A stretch of DNA of 64,000 bases, taken from NCBI RefSeq assembly GCF_004634215.1, contig NZ_SMMH01000001.1, forward strand, positions 62,001 through 126,000. The letters run 5' to 3'. A model generated the notes under the pieces. That model did no database searches. It worked only from the letters and a program-made list of their open reading frames with translations, and was not told where the DNA came from. Source of the DNA: Deinococcus fonticola. Lineage in GTDB: Bacteria > Deinococcota > Deinococci > Deinococcales > Deinococcaceae. This document shows positions 1 to 7,393 of this stretch, piece after piece (position 1 is the stretch's first letter; every line of letters begins with the position of its first letter). A program made the translations under genes and the position numbers.

Positions 1-308
1 AGGCGGCCTTCCCACTCGAGACGCAGGTTCCGTTCCAGGCAGGCGGCGTCCAGGGCGGTCAGGGAAGCCCGGTAGCGGCGTTTCCCGGTGATGATGTCCA
101 CGACGACGGGGGCGGGCGCGTAACCTTGCAGGGCGCGTTGAGCGCGGTCCTGTCCCCACAGGCTGGCGGTCAGCGCAGCCAGCAGTGGCAGTAAGGCCGC
201 CAGGAGCCACACGGTCAAAGCCCGGGCGTTGCCTGCCCGCCACAGGAACAGCAGGAGAATGGCGGTGGTCAACAGCGTGAGGGCGAGGAACAGAACCGTG
301 GGGAGCAC
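1..308 (-). CDS. Membrane protein of unknown function (N-terminal part, runs off the window)
   Basis: A minus-strand frame opens with a GTG at 308, nine bases after the stop of the upstream substrate-binding protein gene, and stays open to the window edge. The visible ~100 residues start with a hydrophobic segment (VLFLALTLLTTAILLLFLW), then WRAGNAR, then a second hydrophobic segment (LTVWLLAALLPLLAALTASLW), then a polar region with Arg and Asp. This is two membrane spans followed by a soluble part. The tight spacing suggests one transcript with the binding protein. It does not show a typical ABC permease signature in the visible part, so I assign no function. The start codon is the only one close to the upstream stop. 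Confidence 0.5.
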   Translation of the reverse strand, partial: MLPTVLFLALTLLTTAILLLFLWRAGNARALTVWLLAALLPLLAALTASLWGQDRAQRALQGYAPAPVVVDIITGKRRYRASLTALDAACLERNLRLEWEGR

Positions 309-317
309 CCGCTCAGT

Positions 318-1508
318 TTACTTCTTTGCCTTATTTTGCGCCTCGTTCAGGGCCGCCTGAGCGCTGGCTTTGCCCGTGACGGCCTTCCAGATGGCGTCCT
401 CGACGGCGCTGACCCACGCGCCGTAACTGGCGAGGTTGGGGCGCGGCGCGGCGCGTTCCATCTGCGCGTGTGCCACCTTGATTTGCGGATTTTGCCGGTA
501 CCAGTCGTTCAGCAGGGGCGTGACGCTGCGGCGCGGGGGGGCGTAAGCGGTGGTTTTCACCCAGTCTGCCAGCCGGGCGGGTTCCATCAGATACGCCCAG
601 AAGGCCACGGCACCCGCCTGTTGCGGCGCTGAAGCGTTCCTCGGCACGACCAGCGCTCCGCCGCCCAGCGGCACCGTGCAGGCCCCGGCCTTCTCGCAGG
701 GAAAAGGAGCGATACCCAGCTGGAAAAACGGCACTTTGCGGGCGTCCGTCCAGTTCGCCACACTGGCCATGACGAACAGATTCTGCCCCCGCGCAAAATC
801 GAACGCCGCCCGGGTCGCCTCGCCCAGCGTGCGCGGTTGCGCCTGCCCCGCCGCGCTCATGCGGGCCAGTTGGGTCAGGGCTTCCACGGCCTCGGGGCTG
901 TTCAGGTTGGGTTCATTGCCCTTCACGAGACTGCCGCCGCGAGACAGGACGTTGGCCTCGAAAGTCCAGGCGTCGGCTGCCGCCACCAGCGGACGTTTCC
1001 CGCCAGTGGCGAGGCGCTTGCTGGCCGCCTCCATATCCGTCCAGGTGGCGGGCGGGTTCACCCCGGCGCGGCGCAGTGCCCCGGCGTTGTACATCAGCAC
1101 CGGAACGCTCAGGTTCCACGGCAGGGCGAAACGCTTCCCGTTCACCTCGCCTGCCTTCCACGCCGGTGCATAGAAGTCCTTGAGCAACTCGGCACTCAGG
1201 GCATTGTCCTCCTGAGACAGGTCGGCGAGTTGCCCCGCCGCGACCATCGGGGCAATCTGCGTGAATTCCAGCTGGGCCAGCGCGGGGGCGTTTCCCGCCT
1301 GAATGGCCTTTTGCAGGGCAGGTTGCAATTCACGGTAATTGCCTTTGCTGACCGGCACCACCTCGTACCGGTTCTGCGAGGCGTTGAATTGCCGGGCGTA
1401 CTCCGCCACCTTGCCCTGCACCCCCTCCATGGCGTGCCAGAACTCAATTTTTACCGGGGCCGCCTGCGCCGAAGCCAGCAGCAAAGTCAAAGGAAGAAAA
1501 CGCAGCAT
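318..1508 (-). CDS. ABC transporter sugar/glycerol-phosphate-type substrate-binding protein
   Basis: The 396-residue product is an extracytoplasmic solute-binding protein of family 1 (UgpB/MalE type), which captures a sugar or polyol-phosphate ligand for an ABC importer. It begins with a clear signal peptide (MLRFLPLTLLLASAQA). The mature start VKIEFWHAMEG is the hallmark of the UgpB-like branch, and a hinge region with ALPWNLSVPVLMYN follows near residue 130. An upstream TTG at 1517 would also keep the frame, but the ATG at 1508 starts directly at the signal peptide. A TAGACT hexamer (1517-1522) lies eight bases before it, as in leaderless Deinococcus genes. The ligand cannot be told from sequence. 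Permease and ATPase genes are not in the window. Confidence 0.85.
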   Translation of the reverse strand: MLRFLPLTLLLASAQAAPVKIEFWHAMEGVQGKVAEYARQFNASQNRYEVVPVSKGNYRELQPALQKAIQAGNAPALAQLEFTQIAPMVAAGQLADLSQEDNALSAELLKDFYAPAWKAGEVNGKRFALPWNLSVPVLMYNAGALRRAGVNPPATWTDMEAASKRLATGGKRPLVAAADAWTFEANVLSRGGSLVKGNEPNLNSPEAVEALTQLARMSAAGQAQPRTLGEATRAAFDFARGQNLFVMASVANWTDARKVPFFQLGIAPFPCEKAGACTVPLGGGALVVPRNASAPQQAGAVAFWAYLMEPARLADWVKTTAYAPPRRSVTPLLNDWYRQNPQIKVAHAQMERAAPRPNLASYGAWVSAVEDAIWKAVTGKASAQAALNEAQNKAKK

Positions 1509-1630
1509 CACCGCCAAGTCTAAGGGCCGCGACTGACCGCAGAGTGACGCGCAAGTCAGGGGAATTTACGGCATCTTAAGCGTGTGCCCTTCCTCCCGGA
1601 CACCATGACCCTCAGCCCTACGGAACCGGC

Positions 1631-1759
1631 GTGTCTGCATTTAAAAAAGGTGTGGCAGCGCTGCAAGAAGGCTGCAAGGAGCGCGCCAACGCGTCCGGTT
1701 CGCGGGCCATGGTGCTCGGCGGTGACGGGCTGATGTTCTCCCCAGAGAAAAGCCCATGA
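1631..1759 (+). CDS. Possible small coding frame coupled to the downstream regulator
   Basis: A GTG at 1631 opens a 42-codon frame whose TGA overlaps the ATG of the winged-helix regulator at 1756 (ATGA). The peptide contains AFKKGVAALQEG and ends DGLMFSPEKSP, with composition like real protein. The same frame is open back to 1580, so the start is uncertain. A competing ATG at 1605 lies in another frame and meets this one across a TTTAAAAAAGG run. No good ribosome binding site is visible. It could be a leader peptide, a shifted product, or chance. Confidence 0.35.
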   Translation: MSAFKKGVAALQEGCKERANASGSRAMVLGGDGLMFSPEKSP

Positions 1760-2370
1760 AGGACGTGTTCATCGCCCAGACGCCCGAGCAGGCCAGGCTG
1801 TTGCAGGACATGATTTACGTGGGCCTGTTGGGCCGACTGCTCAAAAGTGACGCCAGTGCCGGTGAAGTGGCCAAGGACAAGGCGCAGACCGTGCAGCAGG
1901 TGCACCACAGGCTGACCCGACTTCATCAGGCGGAACTTATTGAAGTTCGCGGGGAACGCACTCGCGGCGGCCGACCCGTGAAGCTTTATGGCCCGGTGGC
2001 CAGGGAATACCGCGTGCCGTTTGCCCTGACGGACGCCGCGACGGTGGGGGAACTCATTCGGGAATCGCATCGGCCCTTGCTGGACTTGCATTACGAGGCC
2101 ATAAGCCGCCTGCAAACCGCTGATCTGCTCATTCGCCAGAATGAACGGGGCCAGATGTTCATGACGCTTGCCGACACGGACGGGCAGGATGAAGCGGTGC
2201 TGCACAGCGCCTTCTTGGGTTACCGCTTGACCCCGCAGACCGTGCAGGAATTGCAGGAGCGCCTGACTACCCTCGCGGAGTGGCTGGGCAGTCAGGCACT
2301 GAAACGGGAGGAAAGAGGAGAGGATTACCTGCTGGGCCTGCTGCTCGCGCCGGGTCAAGTGAAGCGGTAG
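1756..2370 (+). CDS. Winged-helix (ArsR-like) transcriptional regulator
   Basis: The 204-residue protein starts with a winged-helix domain: residues ~12-75 hold the helix-turn-helix (ASAGEVAKDKAQTVQQVHHRLTRL), followed by a basic wing (VRGERTRGGRPVKLYGP). The C-terminal ~120 residues are rich in hydrophobic and charged residues and probably form the dimerisation or sensing part. The wing with RGGRPVK is typical of ArsR/HTH_20 regulators. It converges on an MFS exporter with a small downstream gene, so control of that exporter is possible but not shown. The start is the ATG that overlaps the preceding small frame. Confidence 0.75.
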   Translation: MKDVFIAQTPEQARLLQDMIYVGLLGRLLKSDASAGEVAKDKAQTVQQVHHRLTRLHQAELIEVRGERTRGGRPVKLYGPVAREYRVPFALTDAATVGELIRESHRPLLDLHYEAISRLQTADLLIRQNERGQMFMTLADTDGQDEAVLHSAFLGYRLTPQTVQELQERLTTLAEWLGSQALKREERGEDYLLGLLLAPGQVKR

Positions 2371-2503
2371 TCATAAGAGATCCGGTTGATGATTTATCAA
2401 ATTGCTGGAAAGGGTCGAGTGGCGCGAACAGAAGCAATAAGCGTCCCGGACGTGGAGTGAACCCTCCGGTGTTATTCCGCAGGGCGCACAAACGGGAGGC
2501 TAA

Positions 2504-2731
2504 TTACTGGATTTTCGCGCGCAGGGCAGTCACCGCGTCGGTTGGCCCGGTCATGGTGCCGGTCAGTGAAATTTGGCCGACGCTTTGCTGCACGAGTTCA
2601 GGTGTGACATCCGAACTCAAGGACAGGCAGCCGATGACGCGCAGGTTCACGCGGTTATAGGCCACAGCGTGTTTTTCGAGGAAAGCGCGGTTGAGGTGGT
2701 AAATCCCGAGGCAGAAAATCTGACTGTTCAT
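2504..2731 (-). CDS. Small conserved-looking protein downstream of an MFS exporter
   Basis: This 75-residue product follows the MFS gene by nine bases and has a strong ribosome binding site (AAGGAGC, six bases before the ATG), so it is very likely translated in one operon with the exporter. It begins MNSQIFCLGIYHLNRAFLEKH, and the C-terminal half includes SSDVTPELVQQSVGQISLTGTMTGPTDAVTAL. There are no membrane spans and no family I recognise. Its position suggests a role linked to the exporter. Confidence 0.6.
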   Translation of the reverse strand: MNSQIFCLGIYHLNRAFLEKHAVAYNRVNLRVIGCLSLSSDVTPELVQQSVGQISLTGTMTGPTDAVTALRAKIQ

Positions 2732-2740
2732 GTGGGCTCC

Positions 2741-3982
2741 TTACGCGGCGGCCGGTTCGGCCGGAAGCGGGGCGGTGACGGGTTCACGTTTCAGGATGGC
2801 GGCCCAGACGACGGCCCCCAGCATGGCCAGCACGCCTGACACGGCAAAAATGGTGGAAATGGCGATCCGGTCGGCAATGGGGGCCAGCAGCAGCAGCGTG
2901 GCGGGCATGCCGATCGTCCCGACCATGCCGAGCAGGCTGCCGACCCGCCCGAAGTACTCGGGGGCAATACGTTTCTGAAAAATGACGCCGATGCCCATGT
3001 TCACGAAGGCGTTTGCCAGTCCGGTGGCGACGGCCAGCACGTACATTTGCGGGGCGCTGTGCGCGAAGGCCAGGCCCAGGGTGGTCAGGCCCATGAGGCC
3101 CATGCCCCACACCGAGGACAACGCCGGATTGATTTTCCGGCCCAGGGTGGCGATCACGAGACTGCCGACCACCCCGCCCGCCAGCAGCAGACCGAAAAAC
3201 AGGCCGTACCCCTGCTCTCCGGCGCCGAGGGCCAGCATCCTTTTGGGCATCAGCATGTCGAGCGGCGCGAAAGACGCATTCAGCAGCAGCGCCAGCAGCG
3301 GCAGGCCCATCATGATGGCGCTGCCCCGGACGTAGCGAATCCCTGCCGTGAACGACTGCCAGAACGTCTCACCCTCCTTGCGCGGAGTGCGCTCGGGAAG
3401 GGTGACGAACAGCAGCAGGCCAGCGAACAGCAGGAACGACGCGCCGTCCAGCAACAGCGACGGCGCCCGGCCGATCGTCGCCACGAGGAACCCGCCCCCG
3501 ACGAACCCCAGCATGGTCATGGTCTGCGTGGCGCCTTGCATCAGGCCGGTGGCCCGCTCCAGCTGGTCGGCGGGGACAAGCCGCGCCGTCATCCCCGCCG
3601 TGGCCGGGCCGTAGAACGCGCCCACCAGCCCTGTCAGAAACGACGCCACGTAAATGACCTCGACGGGAATGGAGCCGCGCAGCGCCAGGAACCCTATGCC
3701 CAGTTGCAGGAACCCGCGCAGGAGGTTGCCCAGCACCAGCGGGGGTTTCAGCGGCCAGCGGTCGACGAGTGCCCCCATGAACGGTTGCAGAATCGCTGGC
3801 AACATCGCCAGCGCAAGGTTAATTCCCATGGCACTTGCACTGCCGGTCTGGTGCAGCACCAGAAAACTCGTGGCAATGCCCGCCAGCGCCGTGCCGAAAG
3901 CACTTTGCGCCCCGCCCAGCCACCACAGCAGGAAATTCTTATTCCAGAGCGTCGTCGGCTTCACGGCTTGATCGGAGGTCAT
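2741..3982 (-). CDS. Major facilitator superfamily exporter (macrolide-efflux/EntS-like)
   Basis: The 413-residue product has the twelve hydrophobic segments of an MFS transporter of the MFS_3 group (macrolide efflux, EntS-like). It starts WNKNFLLWWLGGAQSAFGTALAGIATSFLVL. The conserved loop after helix 2 is present as GALVDRWPLKPPLVLG, and helix 5 follows a GPATAGMTARLVPADQLERATGL motif typical of this group. A central loop near residues 200-225 (PERTPRKEG) separates the two halves. I chose the ATG at 3982 rather than the GTG at 3988, because TGCACT lies eight bases upstream of it. The substrate is unknown. It shares an operon with the small gene downstream. Confidence 0.85.
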   Translation of the reverse strand: MTSDQAVKPTTLWNKNFLLWWLGGAQSAFGTALAGIATSFLVLHQTGSASAMGINLALAMLPAILQPFMGALVDRWPLKPPLVLGNLLRGFLQLGIGFLALRGSIPVEVIYVASFLTGLVGAFYGPATAGMTARLVPADQLERATGLMQGATQTMTMLGFVGGGFLVATIGRAPSLLLDGASFLLFAGLLLFVTLPERTPRKEGETFWQSFTAGIRYVRGSAIMMGLPLLALLLNASFAPLDMLMPKRMLALGAGEQGYGLFFGLLLAGGVVGSLVIATLGRKINPALSSVWGMGLMGLTTLGLAFAHSAPQMYVLAVATGLANAFVNMGIGVIFQKRIAPEYFGRVGSLLGMVGTIGMPATLLLLAPIADRIAISTIFAVSGVLAMLGAVVWAAILKREPVTAPLPAEPAAA

Positions 3983-4032
3983 GCCCACAGAGTGCAGGTG
4001 AACCTACTCCACGTGAAAGGCCCGCAGTGGAG

Positions 4033-4160
4033 TAGAGCATTTGACAAAAGAACGAAGTGATTTTGTCCGAGCAGAGCGAGTGAATTTAAATGAGCAGGAC
4101 GAAGAATGGAGTCAGGTGGAGTGTTGTTCTCCGCCTGACGGAATTCGGAGAACTGCTCTA
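4033..4160 (+). repeat. Interspersed element, copy A (MITE-like, two hairpins)
   Basis: This 128-base element begins TAGAGCA and ends TGCTCTA, a perfect 7-base terminal inverted repeat. It contains a first hairpin (GACAAAA...TTTTGTC), a conserved middle (GAGCAGGACGAAGAATGGAG), and a second hairpin (GTCAGGTGGAG...CTCCGCCTGAC) followed by GGAATTCGGA. Copies B (18322-18449) and C (53263-53409) share the order and most bases. It sits between two minus-strand genes. Confidence 0.85.
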
Positions 4161-4235
4161 GGTGGCGGCCAGGGTCATCAAGTCTGAGAAAACGCTTCCC
4201 CCAGCCTCTTTTTCCACCGACTTTTTTCCACTGGA

Positions 4236-5105
4236 TTACCGAACAAGTAGGAACAGCAGCGTCAGCACGAAGAAGAATTCCGTGATGCCCACCTGTTTGG
4301 GCGTGATGGTTTTCTGGCGCATGGGGCCGATCATGGGCAGGGCGCAGGCGCGCAGGGTGGTGCAGAACAGGAAGGCCGGAACCAGCCACGAGAGTCCCTG
4401 GGTCAGCGCTGCCCACACGCTCAGCAGTGTGATGGCGGCGTGGTAACCGATCGAGTACGCCAGAAAGCCCTTTTCGCCGCGTTCGCGGATCATGGTTTTT
4501 ACGTAGAAGATGGTGCCGATGAAGTACAGCGTCAGGAGGGCGGTGGCGCTGGCGGCCCGCTGAAAGGCCGGGTCGGTCGGCAGGCCTTGAACGAACTGGA
4601 AAAGCCCGTCTGAGAAGGTCACGGCGCAGATCAGGCAGGCAGCGATGACAGTCGTGACGCGGCCCAGCAGGGCAGTTTCGTCTTTCTTCCAGGCCTGCCA
4701 CAACCCGGCGCCCAGCAGGGGCGCGTAGACGATTCCCCACTGGATCAGCGCGGGTTCCAGCCACAGCACCACGGCGCCCAGCACGGCACTCAGGCCGCCG
4801 TACACCTGCAGGGGGCGAACATAACGCGTTTTATTCCTGGCTTTCAGCCACATCGACAGGTCGTAGAACGCGAAGTACCCCACCAGCCACAGCAGCAGCA
4901 GCGGAAGGGCGAACACGTTGAAGTGGCCTTCCTGCGCACGCAGCACCACGCCCACGATAAACGGCAGAAACAGCATGGCCCATGCCCCGTGCTGTTGTGG
5001 CAGCCATTCCACCGGCAGACGCCGGCGTTTCGGGCGTTGCGTTTGCGGATGTGGGGCAATGCGGTGCGAGTCGTTGACGGTCAGGTCGGCAGCTTTGGCG
5101 GGCAT
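4236..5105 (-). CDS. YwiC-like integral membrane protein
   Basis: The 289-residue product carries the hallmark PQQHGAWAMLFLPF at residues ~37-50, which defines the YwiC-like family of multi-span membrane proteins of unknown function. About eight hydrophobic segments follow, with a conserved KTMIRERGEKGF loop near residue 205. The N-terminal 35 residues are polar and probably cytoplasmic. A strong ribosome binding site (AAAGGAG) lies eight bases before the ATG. The gene follows sufU by 36 bases on the same strand and a TAAAAT hexamer sits in the gap, so it may be transcribed with suf or from its own promoter. The role is unknown. Confidence 0.8.
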   Translation of the reverse strand: MPAKAADLTVNDSHRIAPHPQTQRPKRRRLPVEWLPQQHGAWAMLFLPFIVGVVLRAQEGHFNVFALPLLLLWLVGYFAFYDLSMWLKARNKTRYVRPLQVYGGLSAVLGAVVLWLEPALIQWGIVYAPLLGAGLWQAWKKDETALLGRVTTVIAACLICAVTFSDGLFQFVQGLPTDPAFQRAASATALLTLYFIGTIFYVKTMIRERGEKGFLAYSIGYHAAITLLSVWAALTQGLSWLVPAFLFCTTLRACALPMIGPMRQKTITPKQVGITEFFFVLTLLFLLVR

Positions 5106-5141
5106 AATCAGGACTCCTTTGTCCTATTTTACCCGGTGGGT

Positions 5142-5588
5142 TCAGACATTTGCCTCTGCCTGTTCCCTCTGCGCGCGTTCCAGCAAAACCTTCAGGGTCT
5201 GCCAGCCCAGCGTGGCGCACTTCACCCGCGTGTGCAGCGTATGAACGCCCTGCAGCGCCGCGCTCTCGCCCAGTTCCGGCGCGGCCTCACCCGTTTTCAT
5301 CATGGCACTGAATTTCTCGGCCAGTTCCAGCGCCTCCGGGACGGTTTTCCCGCGAATCATCGAGGTCATCAGGCTGGCGCTCGCCACCGAGATCGCGCAA
5401 CCTTTCGCAGTGAATTTGGCGCCCTCAATGGTCTCGCCGTTCATTTTCAACATGAGCTGCAGGCTGTCCCCGCAACTGGGGTTGTGCCCTCCCTCGGCGT
5501 GCGTGGCGTCCGGCAGGTCACCGAAGTGGCGGGGTTTGCGGTAGTGCTCCATGACCACCTGCTTGTAAAGGTCTTTCAGGGCGCTCAT
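5142..5588 (-). CDS. sufU: SufU iron-sulfur cluster assembly protein
   Basis: The 148-residue product is a SufU/IscU-fold protein that takes sulfur from the cysteine desulfurase SufS and supports Fe-S cluster assembly in the cytoplasm. The conserved ligands are visible: HNPSCGD (Cys near residue 40), KGCAIS (Cys near residue 64) and RVKCATLGW (Cys near residue 124), with an Asp after the first Cys. The ~19-residue insertion between the last two Cys that marks SufU is present (GEAAPELGESAALQGVHTLH region). Its ATG overlaps the TGA of sufS (ATGA), so the two are translationally coupled. Confidence 0.93.
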   Translation of the reverse strand: MSALKDLYKQVVMEHYRKPRHFGDLPDATHAEGGHNPSCGDSLQLMLKMNGETIEGAKFTAKGCAISVASASLMTSMIRGKTVPEALELAEKFSAMMKTGEAAPELGESAALQGVHTLHTRVKCATLGWQTLKVLLERAQREQAEANV

Positions 5589-6865
5589 AGGTTCTCTCCA
5601 AAGAAGGTGGCGATGTCGCGGAGTTCGCGGGCCAGGGCGTCCACGTCCTCCCGGGTGTTGTACACGTAGAAACTGGCGCGGGCGGTACTCACGACGTCCA
5701 GCGCCCGCATCAGTGGCTGGGCGCAGTGATGCCCGGCCCGCACGCAGATGTTGGCCTCGTCGAGGAAACCGGCCACGTCGTGCGCGTGTGCGCCCCGCAC
5801 GTTGAAACTGAGCACCCCTGCCCGCTCACTGTGTTCACCGTCACTCTCCGGGCCGTACAGGTCGACGCCCTCGATCAGGTTCAGTTGCCCCTGCGCATAC
5901 TGAAACAGTTCCGACTCGTAAGCGTGGACGTTCTCCATACCCAGACCCTCCAGATACGCCAGGGCCGCGCCGAAGCCCACCACCTCGGCGATGGCAGGCG
6001 TACCGGCCTCAAAACGGTTCGGCAGGTCGGCGTACGTGCTGCGGTCCGTGTAAACCTCGCGGATCATGTCGCCCCCGCCCAGGAACGGCGGCATGTCCCG
6101 CAGGTGCTGCGGCTGGGCGATCAGCAGGCCCACGCCACTGGGCCCCAGCATCTTGTGTGCACTCAGCACGTAGAAATCGGCGCCCAACTCGCTCAGATTC
6201 AGCGGCATGTGCGGCGCGGCCTGGGCACCATCCAGCAGAATCGGTTTCCCGTGCCGGTGTGCCATGTCCACCAGCTGCTTCGCCGGGTGAATGGTTCCCA
6301 GCGCGTTACTGACGTGCTGCAACGCCACCAGTTTCAGGTTGGGCAGTTGCAGTTTCTGCGCGTAATCTTCCAGATCCAGGCGGCCCTCCGGGGTCATGCG
6401 CACGGCTTCCACCCGCGCCCCGCGCAAGCCCGTGACCAGGTGCCACGGCACGAGGTTCGCGTGATGCTCCATCTCGCTGACCAGCACCACGTCCCCGGCG
6501 TTCAGGTTCCGCAGGCCCCATGAGTACGCCACCAGATTGACCGCTTCGGTGGCATTGCGGGTAAAAATAATGCTTTCGGCGGCCGGAGCCTTGAAGAACT
6601 GCGCGGCCCGCTCGCGCACGGCCTCGAACTGATCCGTCGCCTGGGCCGAAAGGCGGTAGGCGCCCCGGTGAATGTTCGCGTACCCGCCCGCGTAAAACTC
6701 AGCGATGGCGTCGATGACCTGCTGGGGCTTTTGCGTGGACGCCGCCGAATCCAGAAAAACCAGCCCCGGATGGTGACGGAACACAGGAAAGTCTGCCCGG
6801 CAACCCGCCAGCCCAGCGGCACCAGCCAGCAGCGGCGAGGAAAGAGAAATGAGGTTCTGTGACAT
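5585..6865 (-). CDS. sufS: SufS cysteine desulfurase (PLP-dependent)
   Basis: The 426-residue product is a class V aminotransferase-fold enzyme that removes sulfur from cysteine for Fe-S cluster assembly. Visible features are LDSAASTQKPQQVIDAI near the N-terminus, the aldimine-lysine motif VLSAHKMLGPSG (Lys near residue 225), and the catalytic loop RAGHHCAQPLM (Cys near residue 362). The group II type (SufS) fits the neighbouring sufU. I set the start at the ATG 6865 because the family begins shortly before the FPVF segment; a longer frame to 6916 adds an unlikely leader. A TACGAT hexamer lies nine bases upstream. Confidence 0.93.
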   Translation of the reverse strand: MSQNLISLSSPLLAGAAGLAGCRADFPVFRHHPGLVFLDSAASTQKPQQVIDAIAEFYAGGYANIHRGAYRLSAQATDQFEAVRERAAQFFKAPAAESIIFTRNATEAVNLVAYSWGLRNLNAGDVVLVSEMEHHANLVPWHLVTGLRGARVEAVRMTPEGRLDLEDYAQKLQLPNLKLVALQHVSNALGTIHPAKQLVDMAHRHGKPILLDGAQAAPHMPLNLSELGADFYVLSAHKMLGPSGVGLLIAQPQHLRDMPPFLGGGDMIREVYTDRSTYADLPNRFEAGTPAIAEVVGFGAALAYLEGLGMENVHAYESELFQYAQGQLNLIEGVDLYGPESDGEHSERAGVLSFNVRGAHAHDVAGFLDEANICVRAGHHCAQPLMRALDVVSTARASFYVYNTREDVDALARELRDIATFFGENL

Positions 6866-6910
6866 CTTGCGCCCATCGTAGTCCTGCGCGGCCCGGCGAA
6901 AAATGACGAA

Positions 6911-6939
6911 TGTCAACTTAACTGCTCAGGATTCCTGAG
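6911..6939 (-). promoter_or_regulatory. Palindrome and -35-like hexamer upstream of sufS
   Basis: On the minus strand a 15-base near-perfect palindrome (CTCAGGAATCCTGAG, 6925-6939) stands just before TTGACA (6911-6916). No good -10 follows at 17 bases; the closest hexamer, TACGAT, is about 30 bases on, near the sufS start. The palindrome could be an operator for an iron- or oxidative-stress regulator, but I recognise no known site. Confidence 0.35.
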
Positions 6940-7084
6940 GTCTCGGGAAAATGTATCTGTGGGGTGGGTGTCTGTGGATCGGGTGTCTGGAGAACAGGAA
7001 CGCTCAAACCCTCCTGACCTTCAAAACAATTTCATCAAGCAATCACAAAGTCCGTCCTGTCACGCTTCTGTCAGACCCGGCAGA

Positions 7085-7232
7085 CTACCCTTTCTACACA
7101 AGAAACCCAGGCGCACAACACGTACAGGAACCGTAGGCCGGGCATGGCCCGCCTCACAAGGAATAAAATCCACTACCCGAATTTGCGACCTGAATTTCTT
7201 CCCACACTCCAAAAGGGTGTGGGTCTTTTTTT
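7085..7232 (+). ncRNA. Candidate small RNA ending in a strong terminator
   Basis: The 480-base gap between sufS and sbcD holds no convincing gene but has a textbook intrinsic terminator on the plus strand (7201-7232) with no coding frame before it. Upstream are a further stem (AGGCCGGGC/GCCCGCCT, about 7135-7153) and an AT-richer linker. A free-standing terminator here implies a short transcript. The 5' end is a guess; I see no clean promoter, and the sequence matches none of the standard small RNAs I can recall (SRP RNA, tmRNA, 6S). Confidence 0.4.
7201..7232 (+). terminator. Rho-independent terminator
   Basis: CCCACAC pairs with GTGTGGG across a short loop and is followed directly by TCTTTTTTTT. 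It works only on the plus strand, where no gene precedes it. Confidence 0.85.
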
Positions 7233-7393
7233 TGAGCCCCCGGGGACTTTCGCTCTGCGTTGTCTACTCCCTAACTTTCGGCATAACGGTATTTCGATTT
7301 CGCCGGGCAGGGAACCTTCTGGTTGTAAATGGCCGTGCAGGCGCACCCTGTTCATAGGGATGGGCGGCGGCTGGCCGTGCTATTTTTTTTGTT

